A DNA stretch of 64,000 nucleotides, taken from Notospermus geniculatus. Taxonomy: Eukaryota; Nemertea; Pilidiophora; Heteronemertea; Lineidae. The notes beneath the pieces are model-generated. The model ran no database searches. It was not told where the DNA came from and saw nothing but the letters and a program-made list of their open reading frames with translations. Location of the stretch: contig NMRB01000615.1 in the NCBI GenBank assembly GCA_002633025.1, forward strand, positions 175,022 through 239,021. Reading direction: 5' to 3'. This document shows, piece after piece, positions 1-12,900 of this stretch. The position numbers and the translations under genes are program-made. The stretch's first letter is position 1; every line of letters starts with the position of its first letter.

Positions 1-1062
1 CAATGAATGAATTGAAAGTTTGAACTGGCAAATCCTTAAGCATCTTCTTTGGAAGTCTGTTGGACAGTAGCAAGTATTTTTCTAAACATGATGAAGAAAA
101 AAATGAACTAAATGATAGACGATGGATAAAAAACCCAAGTTCCCAAAAAAAGGTAAATATTTGACGATATGTTAGTATCCGAGGGAGAGAACTTGACATC
201 AAAAGCAGCCCATTCCAAAAAGAAAGGAAAGTGCAAACAATTGAATAGCCCATCAACCACATTGCGAAAATGGCTGATTAAGAGACGAGGCGTATTTCAA
301 TGGTTACCTTGGCGATATCGACGTCCTTCGAGGTAGGCCTAGGCGAGAAAAAGTTAGGGTTAATCAAGAACGCCACCGATGGGAGTTAGCAAAACTTCAG
401 AATTGTTCTAAGAATGTTTTTGTGGTTATATACCATCGCTTTTGTGCAAAATGGTGATAAAAATGATAAGTTAAAATAATAGCATATCATACTTCATTCG
501 TGACGATATAAAAACTGTGTTCTGTGGACAAAAGTAGGAATAAAATGAAGACTGCCTTGGCTCAAAACTGTTGTTATCATCTGGTGTTTTTGAACGAAGC
601 TCATATTTGACACTGTACGGGTTAACTTGAAGGTAACGTATGGTTATAGAGTAATCTCATAAGGCACAAGAGGAAGTCATTATGCGAGTCACATATTAGA
701 GAGTGTCATCTTCGGTTAACAGGGGGAACAATTCATCCCGGTTAATGACAGAATTAGCCCATTAATCCTGTGAGAAAATTGCATTAGGCACTCTCAGAGA
801 TGTGGCACGGCCTGCCGTCAATACTGGGAAGTCAGCTGAATAACCGGGGCCCACAAACAACTGGGGATTGCAGTTCATTTGCTAATAATATGATTCATAG
901 ATAGCTTACAAAGTGTGATATTGCACTGTTGCTGCTGTTTTGGGCCACAGGCCATACAGGCAAAACGCAGCAAGCACGCCCTCCTGTAGACTTGTCTCTG
1001 CAAAACTGTATAGTAGTAGTAGTAATGATGGACTTGTATGCATGATGAAGGCACGATAGGCC
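1..1062. other. No gene or repeat recognised
   Basis: AT-rich sequence with frequent stops in all frames. Only short words such as TAGGCCTA stand out. Nothing supportable. Confidence 0.6.
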
Positions 1063-1290
1063 TACACAGGTGGTGTAGTGGTTCGGGCCTCCGACTAGCG
1101 GTCAGAGGGTCCCAGGTTCGAATCCCACTGTGGCGTGAGACTTTGGGCAAGTCTCTTTGCCTCACTGGCCTCTCTCCACCCAGGTGTATAAATGGGTACC
1201 GGTCTGAAATGCTCAGATTGTAGTGCTGAATGAGCAGCTCATCTGAGTTCTACTGAAAGGTTTCAGGATAGACTGGGGTTAAAGTGTGAA
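1063..1290 (+). mobile_element. tRNA-derived SINE, copy 1
   Basis: Contains a pol III A box (TGGTGTAGTGG, 1071-1081) and a perfect B box (GGTTCGAATCC, 1115-1125), then a SINE body with CCACCCAGGTGTATAAATGG and the tail GTGCTGAATGAGCAGCTCAT. The short frames on both strands here come from the element. Pol III would transcribe it if active. Confidence 0.85.
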
Positions 1291-2620
1291 GTCGGATGAC
1301 ACCTCTACCGTTATTGATATCAGACTATAAACACAAAACTTTTAACTTTTTTTATCCTGACAAACAGAACAACAGAAACACTTTCCACTCAAACTGTACA
1401 AAATATTTAGGCCAGAATGTCCCTAACCCAGCAGAAGACCACCGAGAAGGGAACAGTTTTGTTGTGCCACCCTGTACATACAATTCTCACTGCTACAGTT
1501 CTGAAAATACATCAAGGAGCCCAAATCGCAGCAGGAGGAAGACTGATAGAACGGTATTGTTATCTGTTTTGATAAAAGATCAGTGCAGGCAGATTCACCT
1601 TTCACAGGTCCAGCCGCTGCTGAATCAATTATTCACATCATGATGTCAAAGTGGATTACTCCTGCGCGAGGCTCCAACAGAATTCATAAATCTCGGGGAA
1701 TTCGTTTAACGTGGTATTAACGGCCCTAAAGCAGCGGATGTTCCGATGAAATTCCTCGATGGATAATGATGGAATTTTTGAAGAATGACCCCGTGTGTTG
1801 GATGTGCATAACTCGGGAATGTGAACCGTTCTTGCTTTGTTTGCGTTTGAAATCGAGTGGTCTGAAGTAATTTTCTTAAAGGTTTAAACGAAAATAGTAA
1901 AATTATGTCGTCTTTAACAGATGTTTCTTGGGTTCAGAATAGACTTGGCATATTTCAAAGGCAGACGACACCCTCAAAAAGATCACAGAATGATTCTTAA
2001 ATCCCCTTTTCAACTGATCGGCACTATTAAAAGGGCTCCAAACTTTACTTTCGCCAGATTCCTCGATAATTTGATTGTCAAGTGATCGAGGCACATATAT
2101 ATCTGTGATCAATTAGCCCAATACAACCTTGAGACAAGCCCAAGGTCAAATCACACCTTCGTCTCAAGTGAGGAAAACACCTGTGAAATTAGCGGATGTT
2201 TTCTGAATGATTTTGCCACTTAACGAGAATCTTCGAAGCCTTAAACATCACAAGTAAACAAAGGCAATAAATTGAGTATGTATGATATGAAAGGGTAGGG
2301 GATAGAAGACCAATTAAGGGGACGCTTGCCAGGGGCTTCTTGGGATGATATTTCAAAGGATCTGATCGAAGGTGATTTGATCAAGGCTACCGCATGCTGA
2401 GTGAAGATGTGAGGTTTTGCCTGCGGTTGGATGACAAGAGTTTTAAATGGCGGTAACAAAGTACTTAAGCCGGTTTGGTATAGAGTGAAAGGGACATAGT
2501 TTCATGGAGACATTGCCACCAACTGTGAGACAGCTGGCGTGACTTAATTGTTCAGTCAGACCTAACAATCTTTGCCATTGCAACCTTTCGTAAGCCGCTC
2601 CAATTTCTCTCAGACTTGCA

Positions 2621-2800
2621 GTGTCAGATTGGTGTAGTGGAAAAATTGGCACCTGTCACCAGTGAGGTCCCAGGTTCAACCCCCAGTCAGACCCATTCCT
2701 CATGTAATAGAGAGGGCAACTCTCTCTGACAGTGTTGGTTCTCCGGGCACTCCGGTTTCCTCCTGCTGTATACAAATTCGCCTATTACCTATTCATCATT
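2621..2800 (+). mobile_element. tRNA-derived SINE, second type
   Basis: The same A box (TGGTGTAGTGG, 2630-2640) and a B-box-like GGTTCAACCCC (2673-2683), but a different body with CTCCGGGCACTCCGGTTTCC. The 3' end is unclear. The foldback element lies about 70 bp further on. Confidence 0.7.
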
Positions 2801-2871
2801 TCTACGTACGACATAACATCCTTCTGTTGGGTTGCCAAGATACAGAATAGCACAAAATTGACACACAAAAT

Positions 2872-3015
2872 GATAATAAGCAAGAAGTCAATCTCCAGAA
2901 TTCACGAATTTTTGAGTCTTTTCTAGAGTTTCAGGTTATAAAGTTCCACTTGAAAAAGACCCCGGTTGGGGTCGAAAATTCGTGAATTCTGGAGATTGAC
3001 TTCTTGCTTATTATC
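2872..3015. mobile_element. Foldback element, intact copy
   Basis: A 144-bp element whose roughly 40-bp arms are near-perfect inverted copies (GATAATAAGCAAGAAGTCAA... and ...TTGACTTCTTGCTTATTATC), separated by about 60 bp that includes a small hairpin (GACCCCGGTTGGGGTC). The words CTTCTGTTGGGTTG occur just outside both ends (2821 and 3016), which may be a duplication of flank. Confidence 0.8.
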
Positions 3016-3091
3016 TTCTGTTGGGTTGTGTGTTTCACCCCAGCTTTGCATCATAGGATGACTCAGTAATGCATTTTACCCCCTGGCTTCG

Positions 3092-3203
3092 CAGGCCTTG
3101 CCATTTGAGGGGTGGGCGAGTGATTGCTCGCCTCATGAACAATAAAGATCTATTGTTCATGAGGCGAGCAATCACTCGCCCACTCCTCAAATTGCAAGGC
3201 CTG
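3092..3203. repeat. 112-bp near-perfect palindrome
   Basis: Arms of 53 bp (3092-3144 and 3151-3203) with about two mismatches around a 6-base loop, AAGATC. The stem includes ATTGCTCGCCTCATGAACAA and its complement. It would form a cruciform in DNA or a very long hairpin in RNA. It overlaps the end of a 124-codon minus-strand frame (3150-3524) that has no recognisable domain. Confidence 0.9.
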
Positions 3204-6200
3204 GCTTTGCGTCATGATATCAACATCAGCAATGGCGGACATTGTTGAAGTTACATCCTGGAAACCGTACCGTACTTGGCGCTCGTTCCTCAACAATATT
3301 TTACTCAAATTTCTTCCTGTTCCACCGATCACCTGATATCGGCCACATCTAGAGAATACAACATTGTGAATGTAGTACACCTCATCCTCACTTTGAATGG
3401 CTACAGGTGGCCAACTCCCAGGGCCGACAGAAGAGAATACCGGTTGTTGTCTCCACACAGTAGTATTGGATTCCAATAATTCAAGAAGTCGCCAAAATTT
3501 GAAACATGTTGAAGTTGAACACAATGAGGCCGTCTATTGATTGGTAACTGTATTCCATTGTGGTGACATACAAGTAGACATGGTTACAAACTACCAAAGT
3601 TTGTCATGAAATTTTGCCGATAGTTTGAGAGTGTTTGGTTACTAACGGTATTCTAAGCATGCCAACAGGGTGCAATGGTCCAGCAGTGCAGAAAGTCCAT
3701 TGAAAACTTTGAAAGTGCAAGTTGAGAAAAATATCTAAGGCCACAAGAGGACTGTTGAGAAGTAGTGAAGTTATGAAGTCTTTTTTCATCACTGGCGTTA
3801 TTGGCCTTCGTTGTATTTCATTTCATGAGCTACCTGATCTTTTGAATGTTGACATTGGAAGCTAAAATGACACCATTGGCTTAACATTCTTCATAATATG
3901 AATGTTGACCATGTGAGACTTATACAATAAACAGGAAAGATTGACGAAGAGTGAGAAGAATATGACCTTGATCCAAGGTCATACGCGGTACAGAAGCAAA
4001 GAGAAGTCCCCGACTTGAACACGTCGCAAAATGTCAACACCAGCAAAAACTTACCACCAAAACGTGTTCAGACGGAGTTATTTAGTCACCACTCAACAAA
4101 AAGAGCTCACTGAAGCAGAAAGTTGCTGTTAAAGAAATTCTGAATGAACACAGCACCACCAATGGTACATCAACTAAACACTAGCAACACATATATTCTT
4201 GTTTTAGCTGACTTACCACTGGCTGTTAGTTCAATAATAATATCACAGAATCTTCTATACCAAACACTCCGTTATGGGTACCATCTTAGAATACTTAAAT
4301 GAAAAAAAAACGTGAGAGATGAAGAAAGTTTTCTTTATCATTGGTAAAAGAAATGAACTTTGGCTTTTTTAGCTTCTTTTTGCAAATTATTGTTGCCTCT
4401 TTTGTTTTGAAGCGCATCGGTTTTGAAAAAGACTATAGGAAAGCAATCCCTTTTACACTTAAGAATGAGACTTTACCCCAATAAGAGGCTGCCTGTTAGC
4501 GGCCCTATGTCAAAAACTTTGATGTCACAGACGTAAGCCATGGTCACATGTCATTATTGATGTTGTGGCCCGCACTTCACTGTGACGTCAAATTCCATGA
4601 CGTTCTAGGACTATTAACTGGTGGCGGCCTCTAATGGCAGTACCGGTAAAGTCTCCCATTACACTCATTACGCCTAGATTTAGCCCTTTCCTAACCTTAG
4701 CATAAACTGTCAATACCGGTACGTCAGATGAGCAATGAGTCCACCAGGTATCAAACCATTAACTGCTGAGGTGACATATGTGGCTGTCACGGTCTGTCGG
4801 CCACACGATGGTGATAGGTCCGCAGGGAAATCCACCGCCAACCACGGAGTTCAATTCTGATTTTCCGCGACGCACCTCAGACAGCCGAAACGTAACCAAG
4901 ACAGCACTGCATCTGTAGCCAGCTACTACAGATCCAGAATCACTTCCATTACGCTCTTTATCCCTTTTTTCTCGTATCGCTTTGAACCCATTTGATACAG
5001 CGTACAAAAACTGCCATCTATCTGCCCAAGTGTGAAAAAACTTGAATGTGATTATCAGATTTTGGTGCTAACCCTTGAACGCTGTGCACATCGCGTTAGA
5101 GATTGCCTCTTACGATGGATCTTCCCCAGCTGGAGAATTCCCAGAAGCACATTATCCTTATTCTTGCTTGTCAAGATCTTAACATGCTTCCATTCAAAGC
5201 AAGCGTCTTCACATCAACAGATAAGCCATTTTAACAAGTGGTCAATACATCTTGATGCGAGGACAAAAAGGCAGGCCACCGCGGGTGAAAATTCGATGAA
5301 GTTCTCTTCAATTAACTATGCAGGGATCTCTAAGTAACATGAGCTGATACAACACCACAGACCGCAACAAGCGATAACGAACCAGAAAAGAAAATTGGAT
5401 TTTAAAAATTTAGACATGATCGACCGCTGTGACCTTCAAGTATTGCTTATTTCAACGGTGAAGGGACTTGAGATTTCGCCACTGGCGTCAGATACGGTGA
5501 GAATTTTCAATGCAGTATGTTGATTAGTATTCATATTCTGAGATCCCTAGTGTGAACATTGGACTTTGGGCCTTCTGTCGCCGAAGAAGTTGCTGAACAT
5601 GCTTGAAGACGCCAGGAGCCACATTGGCTACCTGACCACAGCCTGTCGAAGGTAGGGGAACGTTTTGCGTGAAATGTCAGAGGTGGGGGAGCATTTTGCG
5701 ATTAAATCAGTGCAGTTTTTTGCCTTTGCCAGCTTCTTCTAGCCAACTGTAACAGAGTCAAAAAGATTACCCCCGAGGTATAACAGAACAGCTATCAGTT
5801 ATAACTTGCAGTTATTGTAACAATCTTCTCGGTAATGGGGAGAAAGTTTTGACACAAGGCAACTGATTTCGACTTCTGTTCCACTCTGTCGACACCAGCT
5901 AGGTTCTCCGACTACGACATATTTTTATCTTGCAGCACAACAGCATTCTCAACCCGACTTATTTTTGCGTAGCATTCAGTTTTGCCAATATGACTAATTT
6001 AGTACCAAGTTTGACAACACTGCAACGTAATGATTGAGAAGAGCATAAGAAACAGAAGATCGTATGCCTGCTACCAAACATGCAATCCTGGCTCTTGTTC
6101 GTTTCAGTTCGGTAGGCCAAAGTTTTATGTCGTAATCTTCGTGGAAAACAACCACTGAAAGTTTCACGCCACGGAGACAGGTTCAAGATCGGAAACGACG

Positions 6201-7214
6201 GTGACCTGATCACTCCGGCAGAAGTTGTTTTTGTTGTGTAATGGAATTCTCTGAAAACCAAGCACCAGGTGACGGCCTCGGGGATGGTTTCACTCGTTGA
6301 GATTCACCGAGATTTATCGCAAAGAAATTTACCAGCTGTCATCGTTGCATTCTTCAGTTCATGTGCGGTGAGATGGTTAATGGAGTAAATGGATTAAAAC
6401 GTAAGACGAAGCGTGGGACGCTTTTAGTTATATCATCATATTAAGTTCTTAACCATTCTTCCTTTTTATAAATCATCGCATTCCATCAGGCGAAAGATAC
6501 AATACAAAGAAGAAATATCTCAGTTGGATTGAAAAGAAGGAAAATTGGTTTCAACCCACGTGACCAAAACAGGATGTATCTTACATAGAGTAAGTATGCA
6601 CTGATGTATAAGCGACTCTGTCATCTTGACATGAAATCCACTGAACGAGTGATCGTCAAGCCTCCATCACGATGATTCCTTGCTAGTAGCTAACGACTAA
6701 GTGGTAACTAACTGAAACATATTAAACGCTAATGCGTCTCTCCAAAGAATACCTGCCATAATTGCGCAGATAAACATTCTATATATTCAGCATTAATGGC
6801 GGCTTGATGGAGCTTGACAATACGGCAGGTGACGGGAGTAGTAATGGATGACTGATGTATCCTGTAAACAGGGAAGAGAAGCCTTGTTATGCAGAAGTGA
6901 TTTGGACCGAAAGCTATTCGATGAAACATCCGACAATGAAAAAGACTTAAAACACATTTTCCATTAATGCATCTATCATAAAAAACATTCTTTGCTCAAC
7001 AACATGCTCAGTGGGATGATTTCATAAGATGGTACGGCCTTTTTCAAGCACATTGTTGGAACTTCAATGACGACTGTGGGAATCTTGCTCCAGCAACCTG
7101 AATGGTATCATTCTCTTTGACTTACTACAATCAACAAGCCAGCTAGTTGTACTCGCTAACACGAGTAAAAGCCACCTTCACAGCCTCATCAAACAGCATC
7201 CTTCTTTTGTATTT

Positions 7215-7312
7215 TGTGATGTACAGCTGGCAAATGTTATGTGAATACTGCTCATTGCTGCTGTACAGCTGGCAAATGTTATGTGAATATACTGCTCATT
7301 GCTGCTGCACTT
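7215..7312. repeat. ~50-bp direct repeat, two units
   Basis: GTACAGCTGGCAAATGTTAT followed by a stretch ending in CTGCTCATTGCTGCTG occurs twice back to back, the second unit with a 2-3 bp insertion. Confidence 0.8.
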
Positions 7313-7454
7313 ACCAGTGCAGTTCTGCAGTCACTGCATGGTTCTACTAGGGAGCTTTCACGATGTCAAACGCCAACATATGAACTTTGGCTCATTTACG
7401 ATGCATTCATCAGAAGGTAGAGCTGAAAGTTACTATCTTCAGAATGGACTCTGT

Positions 7455-7735
7455 CAATTTCCAAACACAACAAAGAAGCCATTTTTCATCCACAGGCTGC
7501 CGATTCCGGCACCAGTACTTTTCGATATACGGTACATCGACCTTCACGAACCCGATCCAAGGATATCTGACACCAGCACAGAAATTTACCATCTTAACTT
7601 GAGAGCCTACTCCGTCACCTTTCAACAACAACAAGGAAGCCATTTTTCATCGAGATTGGCTGCCGATTCTGGCACCCTACGTTTCAATATACGTTGACCT
7701 TCAGCGATCTGATCCCAGGATAGTTGATGCTTTCC
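7455..7735. repeat. Imperfect direct repeat of ~110-160 bp
   Basis: GAAGCCATTTTTCATC and GCTGCCGATTC, followed by a CGATATACG/CAATATACG block and a GAYCCVAGGATA block, occur twice (from about 7472 and 7636). Frames on both strands (7299-7697) overlap these units but carry no known domain. Confidence 0.6.
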
Positions 7736-8398
7736 TTCCTGCATCGAGCCGTGCGATCAATTTCCATTCAAAAGACCCTATCAAGGAGTGGATAATGTTA
7801 AATGACCTTCTTCCTGTTGTAAAGCTACGGGAATAAAAAACATCGCAGGTATTCTGCACCAATGATGGTGTAACATTGGCATCATGAGCTGTGCATTGCT
7901 GAGGATTTTCTGGCTTACCAGGGCTTCTTCTTCAAGACCTTTTTGAGTCATGCACATGATTACATGGATAGCACAAAACTGTTGCAGCAACCAAGTCTTC
8001 GGAGTTCATTCCTGCCTTAAGCCATCAAGATCTCTTTCATGTGATCGAGGCAAAGCGTTGTCAGTGCTGCGAATGCTCCATGGGCTTCTTACAACATGAC
8101 CTGTAGATCGTGCGATTTGATGCCAACAGCAACCATGTCATCATTGAATGCACCTTACATCCCTATAGGTTAATCAATGTTTTTGTAGAGAGATAAAGTG
8201 GATCCAGGGAAAGCAATACTTGGTCGTAAAATGGAGATCTAAAGGTTTGATTTCCATTCTGAGGAAGCAAAAAGGCATTAAGAATGCAAAGATACAATGT
8301 TTTTTTTAACGAGGCAGTGCCATGTGAAAGCAACTTAACTGAGACACCACAAGTCTTCAGTTTTAAAATTCTTTTGACAATTCCTCATTCGTCCTGAG

Positions 8399-8590
8399 CT
8401 AAACTACCCTGCAAAGGTATTGGTAAACTACCCTGCAAAGGTATTGGTAAACTACCCTGCAAAGGTATTGGTAAACTACCCTGCAAAGGTATTGGTAAAC
8501 TACCCTGCAAAGGTATTGGTAAACTACCCTGCAAAGGTATTTGTAAACTACCCTCCAAAGGTATTGGTAAACTACCCGGTACCTTCCAAA
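8399..8590. repeat. 24-bp minisatellite
   Basis: About eight nearly identical 24-bp units containing ACCCTGCAAAGGTATTGGT. The last units carry single changes, and it is followed by a shorter GGTATTGCATA-type repeat to about 8650. Because 24 is a multiple of three, both strands stay open and give repetitive pseudo-proteins. Confidence 0.95.
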
Positions 8591-9460
8591 GGTATTGCAT
8601 ATACACAGGCATATAAGGGTATTGCATACACAGGTATTGCATATACCGGTTAGCAGTCCTAGAATGTCACAAATTCGACAACACAGATGAAAGCAATGGC
8701 CTCACGTCACGGATGATGTTGGGGCATGCGCCTCTTCTCCATGACTAACTGGTGGTGGCCCATTCTTCCTGGGGTGGATCAGGATAATCTAGAAGTGGTC
8801 ACGATCACACCATCCCAATACAAATGGTTGGAAATTGATATCTCAGTCCTCTTGCCAATCTGATCTTTGGACTTGATCATGAACAAGAAGAAGAGTTTTG
8901 AAACGGTGCCCTTCTCAGATTCACGACGTATCAAAGCGCTGGGACGAATTCTGTTTGGCACTTTTGAATTAGACGCCACCTGTTCCACCGCTCAGCTCCA
9001 AACACATTAATCAACATATGATGGACAACAAGCTCTACAACAGCAGCCAGATTAAGTGAAGAAAGAGTCACGTTAGTCATCACGCTATGGATCGGGAACC
9101 GAGGAGAAAATCGTAAGGACTCGATACCACTTAAGTTAATCACCATCTTTTGAGAGTTGAGATCAAACTCGGGATTCGATTTAGGATCATTGGACGGATC
9201 ACACATGACAAGAATCTAAAACCAGCCAAAGACAGACACGAATTCTCACCACATATTTGTATTAATTTGAATTAGCTCCGTCTGGCCAAGTGTAATGCTA
9301 TTTTCTAATGGATGTTTCATAGGTTAAGTGACTTTACGGTGTTGGTTGACAGCTGGGTTGGGTTGAGGTAGGTGAGGACAGCCAGCAGGTGAACAGCAAC
9401 TTGCCACGTCTCTGTCTGAAGGGTTAGCCCAAAGTTATGCTCAATTCTTAATCCAACAGC

Positions 9461-9690
9461 ACACCAGGCAACATTACAAGTGATCAGATCGTCACCGAGC
9501 AAAATCAGCAGTTGATGCCATGTGTGTGCTGAACAGCAAAGTGTGGAATCTTCTCGCCAGCGATGATCGCCCAATACCAAACAATACCAAAACCGATATC
9601 GCCAAATCTGCAGTGGCTGGCGAGAAGATCAGCGGCAAGAGATAACTTGCATTGTATCGCCTGTATGCTGCGGGTTTTACTCTGCGAGAA
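9461..9690. mobile_element. MITE family 4 (ACACCAGG / GCTGGCGAGAAGA), copy 1
   Basis: Shares about 200 bp with 60580-60790, including GTTGATGCCA, CAATACCAAAACCGATATCG and GTGGCTGGCGAGAAGATC. An internal inverted repeat TCTTCTCGCCAGC...GCTGGCGAGAAGA is exact here. The overlapping frames on both strands are products of this repeat. Confidence 0.75.
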
Positions 9691-10319
9691 ATGCATGGTA
9701 AGCAACCCAATACCCTCTCAAAAAGTTGACTGCCAATGGAGTATCATCTGTATTCTGAGAGACCCGCATTAAAATCAAGCCAATATCATCTCAAAAAGGC
9801 TACCAGTGCTGTCACCATCTGCTGCTGACAGCATTCGGCATCAAAAATGAAACCATACCATCCGATGGTGACTCAAGCACAAACAACAACTGCAAGTTGT
9901 CTTCAGTTCATTTGCTCCGTGCTGAGTAAGAGATAAAAGATAAAGAGAGATGGTTGGAAGTGACACCACAACCGCGAAGAGGACAAGAGGCTCGAGTATT
10001 CTTGATACAAGATCATATTTCAGCAGCTTTCTCTGAGAGTGGAGCCAACGACGCAATGGAGCAAGCAAGTTGGTCCAGCCACTGTATCAGTTTCAGTAAA
10101 ACTGGATGAAATTTTTTCGTTGTCTTTTTCCAAAAGACCTCGTGAAGAAAAACATCGGCGAATCAGTTTGATAGTGACTGAACCAAGCGTTAACGAATCG
10201 GCATGATTCAACTCAGTAGCCAGGTGATTTTTTTAAGGTACACCTCCACGTAAAGCTTTCCTGCATGAGTTGGCTATCAGTGGCAATTCACTATTGTTGG
10301 TTTCCTCACAGCTTACGAC

Positions 10320-10480
10320 TTGACCAATGCCACAAACAACTGCCCCTAGTTCTCACGGCTGACTGCCCAAAGTTTTCTACGGCATGACCAGAATGCCACG
10401 AACGGCTGCCCCAAGTTTCCCAGAGCTGAGTACCATGAACGGCTGCCCAAAGTTTTCTACGGCTGATTTGCCAATAGTGA
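10320..10480. repeat. Short imperfect tandem repeat
   Basis: Repeats of GCCACRAACGGCTGCCC and GGCTGCCCAAAGTTTTCTAC about two to four times. Non-coding by appearance. Confidence 0.6.
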
Positions 10481-11319
10481 GCCAACTTCTACAAGAAAAC
10501 TCACACACAGAGTTGCACCCTTAGTTGTTTGGATCGAGGTGACTTTGCTAAAAGTTTCAACCCTTATTGGAAAGATTCTGCGATAAAAAACAGCGAGACA
10601 AAAGTAACCAACATCAGAGCAGACATCGAGAATGCACCTGTCTGAGAAACACCGTTACAATATCAATTGGGTTACTTGAAGCCAACAAGGCACAAATGAT
10701 CATTAGCAATAGTGTTATGGATCAGGCTAAGTAGGACCTCGCACCTGGGGCTAATGACCGCTCTGAACAGGGCTAGTCAACACGCTAATGGCTAGTTGAT
10801 GATGTAGCGTCTTTTCATTGGGTATTGAGTCCAAAATGGCCCGTTTATGACGAGACGTCTCTCCATTACCAACACACCCAAATACATGACACAGGTGAGA
10901 GGGAGAGAGGTCATTCTAGGTGAATGGTTTGATAAGGTGGTCAACATGTCCAACTTGTGCACAGATGGCCACTTTCTAATCCCTTTATGGGAATATTAAA
11001 TGGTGCCTAAAAAGGTTCACCCCACGGGGGACATCTAAGAAAACAGGTCCTAAGGATTTGTGACCCTTTTTGGTTTAACCCTTACAAGGCTTGAAAGGGG
11101 GTGATGGCCTGCCCTGTGGGTGCAGCAGGGAAAACAAGCCATAGAAGATCGGTTTACGGTTGGAATGAGATTGTCCAGATCGTGGATAGCGGGAGCATAG
11201 TTACAAGGGATAATTTGGATAATTCCATTTGGGATGTTCTGTTACCATAGCATGAGATCGAATTTATCCGATCAGCCGAGCTGGGAAGGTTCGCTCCCTT
11301 TGGTTTTCCCTGATCCATG

Positions 11320-11945
11320 CAAATCCCAGTGGCGAAGGGTTGGAGGGCTGCCGTTGTTGGGCTGCGGTACGGCTACATTTGGTCCACTGATGTCCCAGTG
11401 GCGAAGGGTTGGAGGGCTGCCGTTGTTGGGCTGCGATACGGCTACATTTGGTCAACTGATGTTCCAGTGGCGAAGGGTTGGAGGGCTGTCACTATGAGGC
11501 TGTGCGACGGTTTGCCTTAGTCTGCACAAACCCCAAAGCCGAAGAGTTGGAGGGCTGCCGTTGTTGGGCAGGGCACAGTTTCCCTTGGTCCACCAAAGCC
11601 CCAGTGGCAAAAGGTTTGAGGGCTCTCATAGTAAGGCTGTGGTATGGTTTGCCTTCCTCCACGCATGTCTCAGTGGTGAAAGGTTGGAGGGGGCTGCTGT
11701 TGTTGGGCTGGGGCACACTTTTCCTTGGTCCACCGAATCCCAGTGGCGATGGGTGGAGGGCTGTCATTGTGATCAAGGTTGTGGATGGTTTCACTTGTCC
11801 CACGCAAGACCCAGTGGTGTGTGGGAGGGCTGCCGTTGTCGAGCTGTGGTATAGTTCCCCTTAGTCCATGCAAGTCCCAGTCGTAAAGCGTTTAGGGCTG
11901 CCATTGTCAAGGGGTGGCAGGCATATCTGGCGATCATGTCAATGG
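11320..11945. repeat. ~69-bp tandem repeat, about nine units
   Basis: Units begin near CCCAGTGGCGAAGGGTTGG at 11325, 11394, 11463, 11532, 11600, 11668, 11739, 11810 and 11876. The first three are almost identical with a 69-bp period; later ones drift to 66-71 bp. They are GC-richer than the surroundings. 69 bp equals 23 codons, which explains several open frames on both strands; frame shifts between later units argue against coding. Confidence 0.9.
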
Positions 11946-12677
11946 TTTTCATAGTGAAGTGGGTCATTACTTTGAAATTGAAAACCTGCTAAGTTGAGCT
12001 AAGTGTCAAATACGGCTGGACATCATCATCAGGTATATTCTTACAACAAAGGTCTCTCAATGCAGCATTCAAATTGGCGAAGGATGAGATAAGCGCTTTG
12101 CCCAAGGAATACCAGAGAAGTTCCTCAGAGAACAAAAGGCGTCATCTACATCATTAATATTAGAACTGAGCCGCCTGAAGCAAGCTAAACTTCTTCCTCG
12201 ACAAAAGAAGCAAAAAAGTTCGCAAAAAATCCTGATTTTGTTTCCTGGTTCAGTGTCTCACAGAGTTCAGAGATCGCTATCAGGATCACGACATGCAACG
12301 CGAGGATCGTTCATCCCCCCAAGCGACTCCTCCGCTGCATTCAACCTGATCTCTCCACGGAATATGGCTTTCCTTCGACGCGGTGAAAAATACCGATTCT
12401 CTCTGCGCTAAGCGTGCAGCAGGCAGAACGTTAATTAATTTAAATCACGCTGGTTGATTCTTTGCGAACACAGGTGCTGGCAGGAAAAAGACGACATCCC
12501 GGAATTCACAGTCTTTTATTCATTTCAGAAGTCTTCTCATACCGGTATTGACTTTGATTTTAAATTGTGTGATGTTCACTCAATCATCGAGTGAACATCA
12601 TGAATTACTTAACAGCTGTTGGGCTGTTTTAAACTAATCACAGACTTCTTCTGACTTCTCAGTCCTGTAAGGCCTAA

Positions 12678-12900
12678 AGAGGTTCTTCATGTGACGTCAC
12701 ATTTCCATGACGACACGATGCTGCCATATTGGCCGTCAAAATGTCAAGCGACATCACAGCATAAACACAGCTCAACACATAGATACTGACGTCAAAATGT
12801 CATGATGTGATAGTACTGACGTCATCGCTGGCTGTTTGACGGCCAACATGGCCGATTCTTTGCAGTCGTGTGACCGTTGTGACGTCAGTGAAGAACCTCT
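12678..12900. mobile_element. MITE family 1 (AGAGGTTCTTCA termini), copy 1
   Basis: 223 bp between AGAGGTTCTTCA and its complement TGAAGAACCTCT, both followed inward by GTGACGTCA-type sequence. The interior contains several TGACGTCA words. It shares termini and internal blocks, in inverse orientation, with 36655-36857. Frames crossing it on either strand (12772-13030) are not genes. Confidence 0.85.

Larger units (their letters stand above)
3525..8398. other. Gene-free stretch
   Basis: No frame carries a known domain. A weak inverted pair AGAGGCTGCC (about 4483) and GGCGGCCTCT (about 4624) could bound a decayed MITE. Two local direct repeats lie at 7.2-7.7 kb. The 82-codon and 100-codon minus-strand frames (4759-5007, 5959-6261) are within chance expectation. 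Confidence 0.5.

Noticed and set aside
4483-4634. Possible MITE with AGAGGCTGCC ends
   Set aside because: Only about ten terminal bases match, with one mismatch, and no second copy was noticed. Too weak to list as an element.
8399-8650. Regular short repeat that could be mistaken for a CRISPR array
   Set aside because: Units are directly adjacent with no spacers, and the DNA is from an animal. It is a minisatellite.
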